Assembly: GCA_036510655.1 (NCBI GenBank)
Contig: DATCDQ010000061.1
Location: 19,772-83,771 of the forward strand
Origin: Rathayibacter_A sp036510655
GTDB lineage: Bacteria; Actinomycetota; Actinomycetes; Actinomycetales; Microbacteriaceae
DNA length: 64,000 nucleotides
Reading direction: 5' to 3'
A program made the position numbers and the translations under genes. Positions 51,859 to 60,092 of the stretch are shown here, one piece after another. Under the pieces are notes generated by a model that worked only from the letters and a program-made list of their open reading frames with translations, made no database searches and was not told the DNA's origin. Within the stretch, counting starts at the first letter, position 1, and the number at the start of each line of letters is the position of its first letter.

Positions 51859-52887
51859 ATGTCGGTAACTGCGACGGATACCACGGGTACGACAGCTCCC
51901 CCGCCCGCGAGCCGATGGATCGGCGTCGGCTCGCGGCTTCTGCGGGTGCGGGAGTTGTCCGTGCTCGTCGTCAACATTGCACTGATCGTGTACTTCGGTG
52001 CCGTGAATCCTGCGTTCTTCTCGTCGTCGAATATCTCGAACATCGCGAACTTCTTCAGCGCTGTCGCACTGATCGCAGCAGGCGAGACGTTCTTGTTGAT
52101 CTGCGGCGAGATCGACCTGTCCGCAGGCATGACGTTCGCGGTGGTCCCGGTGATCATGGTCACCCTGAACGGTGAAAACGGCCAGGGCATGCCGCTCTGG
52201 CTGGCCATGATCATCAGCCTGATCGCTGCAGCGGTCATCGGCCTCTTCAACGGGCTCGTCACGCAATTCCTGAAGCTGCCGTCCTTCATCACGACGCTCG
52301 GCACGCTCTACGTTTTGCACGGGATATCTCTGACGCTGGCCGGAAGCACCCCTCTCCCCGCGCCGGAGGCGGGCGCTTTTTCGCAAATCTTCGGCGGATG
52401 GTCGTGGTCAGAGCTGATCTGGACTCTGGTCATCGTTGTGGTCATGCAGATCGTCTTGACCCAGACGCGGTGGGGCGCCCACACGATCGCGACGGGAGCA
52501 AATGTGCTCGGTGCATCCGAATCCGGCATCAAGGTCAGGCAGATCAAGATCCGCGCATTCGTGATCACGGCGCTGTTCGCCGGTTTCGCCGGCATCCTCG
52601 ACGGAACCAACATCGCGAAGTCGTTCGATCCGAACGCGGGAGGCAATGACCTGATGTTCATGGCAGTCGCCGCTTCCGTCATCGGTGGAACCGCCCTTCT
52701 CGGTGGATCCGGAACCGTGATCGGAGCCGCTCTCGGCGCACTGCTGCTCGCAGTTCTGCAAGATGGCTTCAACATCCAAGGCATCAGTGCGACGACGTTC
52801 GTGATCGTGGAGGGTATCGCGATCCTATTGGCGATGGCACTCAACACGTGGCTTGCCCGATTCCGCACCCGAGCAAGGGAGCAATGA
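51859..52887 (+). CDS. Sugar ABC transporter permease (RbsC/CUT2 type)
   Basis: 342 residues, 8-10 predicted helices, with the CUT2 signature segment ETFLLICGEIDLSAG and GGTALLGGSGTVIGA. Begins 33 bases after the binding protein. The C-terminus ends in basic FRTRAREQ. It works as a dimer with the ATPase encoded next. Confidence 0.93.
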   Translation: MSVTATDTTGTTAPPPASRWIGVGSRLLRVRELSVLVVNIALIVYFGAVNPAFFSSSNISNIANFFSAVALIAAGETFLLICGEIDLSAGMTFAVVPVIMVTLNGENGQGMPLWLAMIISLIAAAVIGLFNGLVTQFLKLPSFITTLGTLYVLHGISLTLAGSTPLPAPEAGAFSQIFGGWSWSELIWTLVIVVVMQIVLTQTRWGAHTIATGANVLGASESGIKVRQIKIRAFVITALFAGFAGILDGTNIAKSFDPNAGGNDLMFMAVAASVIGGTALLGGSGTVIGAALGALLLAVLQDGFNIQGISATTFVIVEGIAILLAMALNTWLARFRTRAREQ

Positions 52888-52888
52888 A

Positions 52889-53728
52889 ATGAGCACAACG
52901 GTACCGGTCGGCACTCCTCCGGACGAATCGAACGAACCTCCGGCTATCGAAGTCCGCAACATCAGTAAGAAGTTCGGTTCCGTCACGGCGCTGAACGACG
53001 TCAGCCTTCACGTTCGCAAGGGCGAAGTTCTTGGGCTGATCGGGGATAACGGTGCGGGCAAGTCGACCCTGATCAAGATCATCACGGGGTTCCACCAGCC
53101 GACCAGCGGCGAAATTTTACTGGCCGGTGTGCCGACCAAACTCACCAGCGTTGCGGATGCGCGGGCGCACGGAATCGAGACCGTCTTTCAGGACCTCGCC
53201 CTGATCAACACGCTCCCGGTGTATCTGAATCTACATCTGAACAGGGAGCCTCGATTCGGTCCGTTCCTCAAGCGGTCCCAGATGCGTAGGGATTCACGGC
53301 GCTATCTCGACGACATCGGCATCCGCATCGCGTCGGTCAACGACGAGGTTGCCAATCTCTCAGGAGGGCAACGGCAGGCAATCGCCGTTGCACGGTCTGT
53401 CTACTCCAATGCCAATGTGCTGCTGCTGGACGAACCACTCGCCGCGATGGGAGCAAAAGAGGGCGGGATCATCCTGGATCTGATTGCGATGTTGCGCGAG
53501 CGCGGCGAGGTCTCGATTATCCTGATTGCCCACAATTACACCCAGGTGCTCGACGTCTGCGACAGGATCAACCTTCTGCAGCATGGCGAGATCACACTGA
53601 ACAAGCGCACGCAAGACACCTCCGTCGACGAGTTGATGGAGCTGGTCGCCAACGAATATCGGCGCGGCGGCAAGCTCGCCGGCGATCGCGGTCGCCTGCT
53701 CGGCGAGATGCGCGGATCAGCGAGTTGA
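52889..53728 (+). CDS. Sugar ABC transporter ATPase, single nucleotide-binding domain (CUT2)
   Basis: 279 residues with one complete ABC domain: Walker A GDNGAGKST, signature LSGGQRQAIA, Walker B VLLLDEPLAAMG and H-loop LIAHN. Most CUT2 ATPases (RbsA, AraG) carry two fused domains of about 500 residues; this belongs to the single-domain (FrcA-like) form and must dimerise. ATG 52889 with AGGGAG 8 bases upstream is chosen over the open frame from 52853, which lies inside the permease gene. Ends 20 bases before the convergent LacI gene. Confidence 0.92.
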   Translation: MSTTVPVGTPPDESNEPPAIEVRNISKKFGSVTALNDVSLHVRKGEVLGLIGDNGAGKSTLIKIITGFHQPTSGEILLAGVPTKLTSVADARAHGIETVFQDLALINTLPVYLNLHLNREPRFGPFLKRSQMRRDSRRYLDDIGIRIASVNDEVANLSGGQRQAIAVARSVYSNANVLLLDEPLAAMGAKEGGIILDLIAMLRERGEVSIILIAHNYTQVLDVCDRINLLQHGEITLNKRTQDTSVDELMELVANEYRRGGKLAGDRGRLLGEMRGSAS

Positions 53729-53748
53729 CCTGTCCGGACTCTGACCCG

Positions 53749-54771
53749 TTAAGCCGCCGAGGCGGCAGTTGAGGATCGCACAATGAGCTCTGGAGTGATC
53801 TCGTCTCGCCCTGAGACGACTTCACCGCCGAGTTCCCGCAGGAGCAGCGCGATCGAGCGCTTGCCGAGCTCCGCGAAGTCCTGCCGCACCGTGGTCAGCG
53901 GCGGCCAGAAGTGTGCCGCCTCTGGAATGTCGTCAAAGCCCACGATGCTGACGTCTCCGGGGATATCGAGCCCCTCATCGTGCATTGCGTGCATCAGCCC
54001 GAGCGCCATCTGATCGTTCGACGAGAAGACTGCTGTCACGTCACGTCGGCGTGCCAACTCGCGGCCCGCTTGATATCCGAACTTCGCGGTCCAATCGCCG
54101 AGCACGGGTTCCAACGGCGCGAGTCCGTTCGACTCCAGTTCTGCGAGGTATCCGCTCAACCTGGCTTCTGCCTCGAACCAGTCCTGCGGTCCGGCCACGT
54201 GAAGGATTCGGCGATGTCCCAGGGAAATCAGGTGCTGCATCGCCAACCGGGCACCCGCCAGCTGGTCGACGGACGCGCTCGGGCCTTCGAATCCGCCCGT
54301 CGACTGCAACGTGATGAACGGCACATGCAGTGAGAGAGTGGCGACCGCGTCGAACACCCGTTCCTGTGGTGCGATGACGACGACGCCTTCAACTGCCTGC
54401 GCGGTCAAATGGTCGACGGCCGCCTTGATCGAGGCCTCATCCAAGGCAGCGAGATTGGCGATCGATACGTAATAATCTGCTGCGCGCGCAGCATCCTCGA
54501 TTGCGGTGATGCTGCTGGAGGGGCCATAGAACGAGCCGCTGGCCGCAGCGATCACTCCGATGGTGCGCGAATGACTGGTGACGAGCATCCGTGCCGCGCG
54601 ATTCGGTCGGTATTGCAGGGTCTCCATGGCCTGCAACACTCGGTCTTTTGTCGTGTCGCGGACCGACGGATGGTGGTTCATCACCCGGGACACCGTCTGG
54701 TGCGAGACACCCGCTAGGCGCGCGACATCGCGAATACTTGGTGCCCGGCGCGGCTGCGGATCCATGCTCAC
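53749..54771 (-). CDS. LacI-family repressor, probable arabinose regulator
   Basis: About 340 residues. HTH at about 14-35 (SIRDVARLAGVSHQTVSRVM), then a sugar-sensing core (AVFSSNDQMALGLMHAMHD, SIVGFDDIPEAA). The start is GTG 54771 (GGGG 9-12 bases upstream) or ATG 54765 two codons on. The more upstream open frame translates G-rich repeat DNA and is rejected. Located after the importer operon and preceded by an ATGTGCACGGTCACAT operator, the same motif as at araB and the importer, so it most likely controls all three (inference). LacI-type arabinose repressors are known in Corynebacterium. Confidence 0.9.
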   Translation of the reverse strand: MSMDPQPRRAPSIRDVARLAGVSHQTVSRVMNHHPSVRDTTKDRVLQAMETLQYRPNRAARMLVTSHSRTIGVIAAASGSFYGPSSSITAIEDAARAADYYVSIANLAALDEASIKAAVDHLTAQAVEGVVVIAPQERVFDAVATLSLHVPFITLQSTGGFEGPSASVDQLAGARLAMQHLISLGHRRILHVAGPQDWFEAEARLSGYLAELESNGLAPLEPVLGDWTAKFGYQAGRELARRRDVTAVFSSNDQMALGLMHAMHDEGLDIPGDVSIVGFDDIPEAAHFWPPLTTVRQDFAELGKRSIALLLRELGGEVVSGRDEITPELIVRSSTAASAA

Positions 54772-54790
54772 ACTCGCCGACCCCTTCTTG

Positions 54791-54806
54791 ATGTGCACGG
54801 TCACAT
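54791..54806. promoter_or_regulatory. Autoregulatory operator before the arabinose LacI gene
   Basis: ATGTGCACGGTCACAT, with outer arms ATGTG/CACAT and the CGGTCACAT half-site found at four sites near 50.4-50.55 kb. Confidence 0.7.
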
Positions 54807-54839
54807 CCGCCCCTGATGACACCATTATGCACGCAGTCA

Positions 54840-54926
54840 GGCACTTACGCACACCCGCCCCCAAACATCCGCCCGCCCCACCCCCACCCCACTCGCCCCC
54901 CACCCCTCACCCCCTCTCCCCACCTC
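54840..54926 (-). other. G-rich (C-rich on plus) tract with quadruplex potential
   Basis: The plus strand is almost purely C with A/T/G breaks (runs such as CCCCCC, CCCC and CCCCC); the minus strand therefore has about ten G runs of 3-6 bases with 1-5-base gaps. It lies between repeat C and the LacI promoter, upstream of the LacI gene on its coding strand. Confidence 0.7.
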
Positions 54927-54928
54927 GC

Positions 54929-54986
54929 TGAGGTGCGGGCTTCGGTCGCTTTCCCCGCGGGGAAGACGACCGAAGACCGCACCTCA
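54929..54986. repeat. Palindromic intergenic repeat, copy C
   Basis: Arms 54929-54948 (GAGGTGCGGGCTTCGGTCG core) and 54967-54986 pair over 20 bases with one mismatch. The loop contains a further palindrome, TTCCCCGCGGGGAA. Between the LacI gene start region and the 3' end of the GT39 gene. Confidence 0.8.
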
Positions 54987-55019
54987 CGGATGGAACGGAT
55001 GGAACGGACCGCGCGGCGG

Positions 55020-57134
55020 TCAGGAAGTGGGCGCCGTCAGGTCGTACAGCGTGACACCGCCCACCGTCGTCGCCGTGAAGTTCTTCGCAACCCAGCTCGC
55101 GATGGCGGTTGGGGAGCTGCTCCCACCGTTCGCCCGGCCGACCGATCCGCCGATGAAATAGTGGATCTTGCCCTGCGCCACGTACTGCTTGAACTGCGCG
55201 AGGGTGGGTGATGGATCGCTGCCGTTGAAGCCGCCGATCGGCATAACCGCGTCACCCGTTGCCAGCTGGTAGCCGGCTGCGCTGTTGGATCCGATCGCGG
55301 CGGCAACCCAGGTGTAGCTCGAGGCGTTCTCGGTGAGGGTCGCCGCCAGCGTCGAACTCACTGCGCCCGAGCCGAGCAGATTGCCGATGCCGCCGCCTGC
55401 CGTCCCGCCGGCAGCGCCCCTGGCCGTACCGGTCGTCGCGCCCCCAGGGGCAGCACCATTCTGTTGAGCCGTGCCGCCGAAACCACCCGGCGGCGTTCCG
55501 CCCCGCGCGCCCGCAGTGCCCGTGCCGCCTGCACCCGCCTGACCCCCGCGAGCGCCTTGGCCGATCCCCGGACGACCGCCACCACCTGTCCCACCCGGGA
55601 CCGTCGGCCCGGCGGTCACGATCGCTCCACCGTGCGCTGTTGTGACGGTCTCTAGCGTGTACGCCGCCGGCGCACTGAGGCCTGCAGTCAATGCCGCAAC
55701 GACTGTGACGATTGCCATCACTCGAGTCGGTCGAGGGATCAGCAGCAACGCAGCCGCGACGATCCCGGCTGCGACGACCAGGAACTTCAACCACGGCAGC
55801 CACCCGCTCGCTTCACTCAATAGCACCCAGGCCCACGCCACGGTGCCGAGCACCGTCGCCGCCGAGAGGATGCGCACCCACAGTCGTGCGCGCTCCTTCC
55901 ACACCAGCCCGGCTCCGATCGCGACGACCCCAGCGAGAGCCGGCGCCAGCGCAACCGTGTAGTAGGCATGGAAGATGCCTGCCATGAAGCTGAACGCGAG
56001 TGCCGTCACGATGAGCCAACCGGCGAAGAGCAACACCGTCGCGCGCCGAGCATCCGTTCTTGGGGAACGCCCGATCAGAATGATCGAGGCAACGAGCAGA
56101 ACAAGCCCAGCAGGAAGCAGCCAGGTGATCTGGCCGCCGAACTCGTTCTCGAACAGGCGGAGGATTCCGGTCGGACCCCACTGCCCGCCCGCGGTCGTGC
56201 CACCGCCCGTGACGCTTCCCGTCTCGTTTCCGGTCAGCCGACCGAACCCGTTGTAACCGAACGTCAGCCCGAGAAAGCTGTTGTCCTGCGAACCGCCGAC
56301 GTACGGCCTGAGGTTCGCGGGCACCAGTTCGACAATTGCAACCCACCAACCGGCAGAGACGATCACGGCGCCGAGCGCAGCAAACAAGTGCAGGAAACGT
56401 TTGCCGACGGACGTGCGCGCCGCCGCGAGATAGACGCCGACGAGGGCCGGCAGAATGAGGAACACTTGCAATTGCTTGGTCAGGAAGCCGAAGCCGACCG
56501 CCACCCCCGCCCAGATGAGCCAACGAATCTTGCCCGATTCGATGCCACGCAGGGTGAAGTAAGTCGCGAGAGTCATCAGCAAGACGAGCAGCGCATCCGG
56601 ATTGTTGAACCGGAACATCAACGCGGCGACCGGTGTGAGCGCGAGCACCGCTCCCGCCAGCAGCGCGGTTTGCGCGCGGAAGTGCCGCCTGACGATGAGG
56701 TACACGACGCCGACGGTCGCGACGCCCATCAGCGCTTCCGGCAGGAGGATGCTGAACGAACTCAGCCCGAAAATCCGTGCGGACAGCCCCATCAGCCAGA
56801 GACTGGCGGGTGGTTTGTCGACGGTGATCGAGTTTCCGGCGTCAGACGATCCATAGAAGAACGCCTCCCAGTTCTTGGTCCCCGCCTGTACTGCCGCCGA
56901 ATAGAACGAGTTCGCCCATCCGCTCGCGCTCAGGTCCCACAGGTACAACAGGGCGGCAAGCGCAAGCAAGCCCAGCAGCGCAGGGCGCTCCCATGCCGCA
57001 GCCTCGGCCCTGCCTCGAATCAGCCAATGCACGAAGACCCCCGAGCGCGTGGCCGATCGGCGAGTCGCTGCGGCGGTGACACCGGCGGGCGCCGCTGTAG
57101 TGCCTGTTGTTACGGTGCGTGTTGCGGTGCTCAT
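55020..57134 (-). CDS. GT39-family (ArnT-like) polyprenyl-phosphate-sugar glycosyltransferase
   Basis: 704 residues. A cytoplasmic N-terminus (about 1-50) is followed by many transmembrane helices (about 50-500). Motifs of ArnT/PMT-type enzymes are seen in the first external loop, NSITVDKPPASLWL, and RFNNPDALLVLLM. A long Gly/Ala/Thr-rich low-complexity stretch (about 515-615) links to an extracellular C-terminal globular part. Predicted to move a sugar from a polyprenyl phosphate donor to an outer-surface acceptor. ATG 57134 shares one base with the stop of the GT2 gene upstream (TGATG), so the two work together: GT2 would make the lipid-linked donor. Confidence 0.9.
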   Translation of the reverse strand: MSTATRTVTTGTTAAPAGVTAAATRRSATRSGVFVHWLIRGRAEAAAWERPALLGLLALAALLYLWDLSASGWANSFYSAAVQAGTKNWEAFFYGSSDAGNSITVDKPPASLWLMGLSARIFGLSSFSILLPEALMGVATVGVVYLIVRRHFRAQTALLAGAVLALTPVAALMFRFNNPDALLVLLMTLATYFTLRGIESGKIRWLIWAGVAVGFGFLTKQLQVFLILPALVGVYLAAARTSVGKRFLHLFAALGAVIVSAGWWVAIVELVPANLRPYVGGSQDNSFLGLTFGYNGFGRLTGNETGSVTGGGTTAGGQWGPTGILRLFENEFGGQITWLLPAGLVLLVASIILIGRSPRTDARRATVLLFAGWLIVTALAFSFMAGIFHAYYTVALAPALAGVVAIGAGLVWKERARLWVRILSAATVLGTVAWAWVLLSEASGWLPWLKFLVVAAGIVAAALLLIPRPTRVMAIVTVVAALTAGLSAPAAYTLETVTTAHGGAIVTAGPTVPGGTGGGGRPGIGQGARGGQAGAGGTGTAGARGGTPPGGFGGTAQQNGAAPGGATTGTARGAAGGTAGGGIGNLLGSGAVSSTLAATLTENASSYTWVAAAIGSNSAAGYQLATGDAVMPIGGFNGSDPSPTLAQFKQYVAQGKIHYFIGGSVGRANGGSSSPTAIASWVAKNFTATTVGGVTLYDLTAPTS

Positions 57135-58447
57135 CAGCTGCTCACTTTCTGGATGGCCTCGGTTTGGAGTCCGACGGCCGATTCGGTGGTGGGTTCGGCT
57201 GCCGGGTTAGCGGCCGGATCAGCGATCGGGTCATTGGTTGGGTCAGCAGTCCGCCGTGGTGCCCGGGCTTGCGCTCGAAACACCCACACCCGGAGCAGGA
57301 TGAAGCGCAGCACGGTGGCCAGCAGGTTCGCTGCGGTGAGCACGATGAGATCGACGTGCGCGCCGGCATCCGGATTGATCAGGTGCAGAAGAGCCAACGA
57401 TCCGGCGGTGACAGCCCAGGCCACACCGAACACGATCAATCCCTGGAACTGGTGCTTCACGGCATACGGCCGACCACGCACACCGAAGGTGAAGCGGCGA
57501 TTCGCGGCCGTGTTGGCGATCGTGGTGATCAGCAGCGCCAGGAAGTTGGCGAGCTGCGGCACAACAACCGCCTGCAGGGCGAGGTACAGCAGTGCGTAGG
57601 CAACGGTCGACGCAACGCCGACGGCGGCGAATCGCACAACCTGTCCGAAGAAGCTCGGTGGTCTCACCGGTCTTAGTGGCTGCCTACCGACCTCTGCATA
57701 GATCTCGCCGAGCGGAATCCGACCGCGAGCAATACTCCAGCCGACCCGCACCAAGCCTTTCAGGTCCTCACGCGCTGTCGCGACGATCTCCACCGAGCTG
57801 TGCGTGTCGTCGACCCAGTCGACCGGCACCTCGTGGATGCGCAAGCCGGCGCGCTCCGCAACGATCAGCAGCTCCGTGTCGAAGAACCAGCCGTTGTCCT
57901 CGATCAGCGGCAACAGCCGGACGGCGACATCGTGGCTGATCGCCTTGAAGCCGCACTGAGCATCGCTGAAACGCACGGACATCGCGCCCCGCAGCAGCGC
58001 GTTGTAGCTGCGTGAGATGAACTCCCGTTTGCCGCCGCGGCTGACGCGCGACGACCGATCCAACCGGGTGCCGATCGAGAGGTCTGAGTGACCCGAAAGC
58101 ACCGGCGCCACCAGTGGGCGCAACGCGGTCAGGTCGGTGGAGAGATCCTCATCGAGGTAGACAAGCACACGGGCCGGGGATGCCGCCCATACCGCTTTCA
58201 GGGCACGTCCCCGGCCTTTCAATGGGAGATGCACCGCCACAACGCCGGGCAGCTCACGCTCGAGGCGGTCAGCGATTCGGGCCGTGTCGTCCGTGCTCGC
58301 GTTGTCTGCGATGGTGATGCGCCACGACTCGGGGATGTCCGTCACCAGGTAGTCGTGCAGGGCGCGGATGCTCCGCTCCAGCGTTGGTTGCTCGTTGTAG
58401 ACGGACACGACGATGTCGAGGTCGAGGATCTCTGTCGGTGGAGTCAT
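57134..58447 (-). CDS. GT2 polyprenyl-phosphate glycosyltransferase fused to a GtrA-like membrane domain
   Basis: 437 residues. The N-terminal GT-A domain (about 10-245) of the dolichyl-phosphate-mannose-synthase type has VVSVYNEQPTLERSI, the nucleotide-binding DNASTDDT and the metal motif VYLDEDLSTD. The C-terminal GtrA-like unit (about 265-395) has four helices (FFGQVVRFAAVGVASTVAYA at its start). A Pro/Ala/Asp/Asn-rich tail follows. Fusion of synthase and flippase-like domain suits production and movement of a lipid-linked sugar for the GT39 enzyme. ATG 58447, weak GGTAGG before it. Confidence 0.92.
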   Translation of the reverse strand: MTPPTEILDLDIVVSVYNEQPTLERSIRALHDYLVTDIPESWRITIADNASTDDTARIADRLERELPGVVAVHLPLKGRGRALKAVWAASPARVLVYLDEDLSTDLTALRPLVAPVLSGHSDLSIGTRLDRSSRVSRGGKREFISRSYNALLRGAMSVRFSDAQCGFKAISHDVAVRLLPLIEDNGWFFDTELLIVAERAGLRIHEVPVDWVDDTHSSVEIVATAREDLKGLVRVGWSIARGRIPLGEIYAEVGRQPLRPVRPPSFFGQVVRFAAVGVASTVAYALLYLALQAVVVPQLANFLALLITTIANTAANRRFTFGVRGRPYAVKHQFQGLIVFGVAWAVTAGSLALLHLINPDAGAHVDLIVLTAANLLATVLRFILLRVWVFRAQARAPRRTADPTNDPIADPAANPAAEPTTESAVGLQTEAIQKVSS

Positions 58448-58585
58448 CCACCTACCGTGCGGAACGACGGTTTGCGTCTGCTATGAGGAACCCAGCGTCT
58501 GCTTATGCTCCGCTGGGAGTCCGCTGAATTGCTTTTCGCGCGTGGATGCGACACCACGCATCGCCGCGCGTCACCTCGCCTCGCC

Positions 58586-58641
58586 GAGGTGCGGACTTCT
58601 GTCGCTTCCCCCTGGTCGCGAGCGACCGAAGTCCGCACCTC
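58586..58641. repeat. Palindromic intergenic repeat, copy D
   Basis: Arms 58586-58606 (GAGGTGCGGACTTCTGTCGC core) and 58621-58641 pair over 21 bases with one mismatch and a 14-base loop, in the 235-base gap between the GT2 gene start and the MFS gene end. No gene is visible in that gap. Confidence 0.8.
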
Positions 58642-58682
58642 AGGGACGGGTGAGGAGGTGGACGACGGTCGACGGCGGGCCC

Positions 58683-60092
58683 TCAGGCGCGCTGCGCGAC
58701 CCGGGGGGACAGCACGAGCGCGCATATGCCGAGCAGCGCCGTCAGGATGAAACAGCCGGCGAACGGCCAGGCTCCGCCGAGCGGAAGCAGCACAGCAAAG
58801 ACGATCGCGGTCGCCGCGAGCGCGATCGACGCACCGATTGAATCGGCAATGCTCAGCGCAGAACTGTTGAAACCCTGGTTCTCGATCGTCGAGTACTCCA
58901 GTGTCAGCACGCTCGTGCGCGGGTACATCAGCCCCATTCCCGCGCCACCGATCGCCCAGCCGATGATCGCAAGCGCCGGCGGCAGTGACAGTGCTGCCGT
59001 CAGCGCAGCGGTCAACACGGCGGCCGAGAGCAGCGATGCCCCGATCCGAAAACTGACCACGTGCGACAGCTGCGTCGCAAACTTGCTCTGCAGCCAGGAC
59101 CCGCCCGCCCAGGTCAAGCCGGAGGCCGTCAGCGCAAGACCAGCGCCTGCGGCAACGAACCCGTACTCCTTCGTGAGCAGATACGGAATGTATACCTCAG
59201 CACCGAAGAACGATCCGGCGAGAAGACCCCGCATCACGATGACTGCGGGCAACCCCGCACGCAGGCGCAGTGTGCCGCCCGGAAGCAGCGGTCGCAGGGC
59301 GATCACGGCGACGACGATCGCGACAATCGGGCCGCCCCAGAACACCAGCCCGGCGGCATCCGCACTGAGATTCACGCCGAGCACAGCAGCGGCGGCGAGC
59401 ACGGCCCAGCCGATCCTGCCGAAATTCCACGGAACATCCGGCGCGGCGATCGGGTCGTGGACGAGCGATCGCAGCGCCGGAATCACCATCGCGGCGGCCA
59501 CGAAGACGAGCGCGATGACGCCGAGAAAAACCCAACGCCAGCCGACGTAGTCAGCGACGAGCCCGGCAATCAGCGGCCCGACAAGTGATGGAACGACCCA
59601 GGCTGCGGCGAACGCTGCGAAGATCGGCGGATGCAACCGCGGCGGATAGACGCGCGCAATGATGACGTAGAGCGCAACCGTCAACCCGCCCGCGCCGAGG
59701 CCCTGCACCAGCCGGCCGAGAATGAAGATTCCCATGCTGGATGCCGTGCCGACAACGGCGAGTCCGACGACGAACGACACAGCGGATGCGTACAACGCCC
59801 CGCGCGGACCGTTGCGATCCGACCAATTGCCGGCCAGCACCATCCCGACGACACCGACCGCGAGCGGACCCGCGAACGCCAGAGCGTAGACGGATGCGCC
59901 GTTCAACTCGGCGCTGATCATCGGCATGATCGTCGTCACGGCCATCGACTCGAACGCGGCCAGCGTCACAAGGGCGCACATGCCGATACTGATCCAGAGG
60001 TATTCGCGGCCGAAGATGCCCGCAGGTTTGCCGGATCGCCCGGGACGCCCGGAATCGCCGAAGCGTTCGGCGATCGTCTCGTCAGCAGTCAC
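58683..60092 (-). CDS. MFS transporter (DHA2-like drug/solute efflux)
   Basis: 469 residues, 12-14 predicted helices. The MFS loop motif GNWSDRNGPRGALY (between helices 2 and 3) and a helix-5 region typical of antiporters are seen. GTG 60092 is chosen because it overlaps the TGA of the APC gene by 4 bases and gives the normal hydrophilic N-terminus; the frame is open 290 codons further upstream but that is Arg-rich shadow of the APC gene. Substrate unknown. Confidence 0.88.
   Translation of the reverse strand: MTADETIAERFGDSGRPGRSGKPAGIFGREYLWISIGMCALVTLAAFESMAVTTIMPMISAELNGASVYALAFAGPLAVGVVGMVLAGNWSDRNGPRGALYASAVSFVVGLAVVGTASSMGIFILGRLVQGLGAGGLTVALYVIIARVYPPRLHPPIFAAFAAAWVVPSLVGPLIAGLVADYVGWRWVFLGVIALVFVAAAMVIPALRSLVHDPIAAPDVPWNFGRIGWAVLAAAAVLGVNLSADAAGLVFWGGPIVAIVVAVIALRPLLPGGTLRLRAGLPAVIVMRGLLAGSFFGAEVYIPYLLTKEYGFVAAGAGLALTASGLTWAGGSWLQSKFATQLSHVVSFRIGASLLSAAVLTAALTAALSLPPALAIIGWAIGGAGMGLMYPRTSVLTLEYSTIENQGFNSSALSIADSIGASIALAATAIVFAVLLPLGGAWPFAGCFILTALLGICALVLSPRVAQRA

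Noticed and set aside
54772..54903. Longer start for the arabinose LacI gene
   Set aside because: The added residues are translated from the G-rich tract and operator and have no counterpart in LacI proteins.
55968..57599. 543-codon plus-strand frame
   Set aside because: Antisense to the GT39 and GT2 genes, both of which have clear domains.
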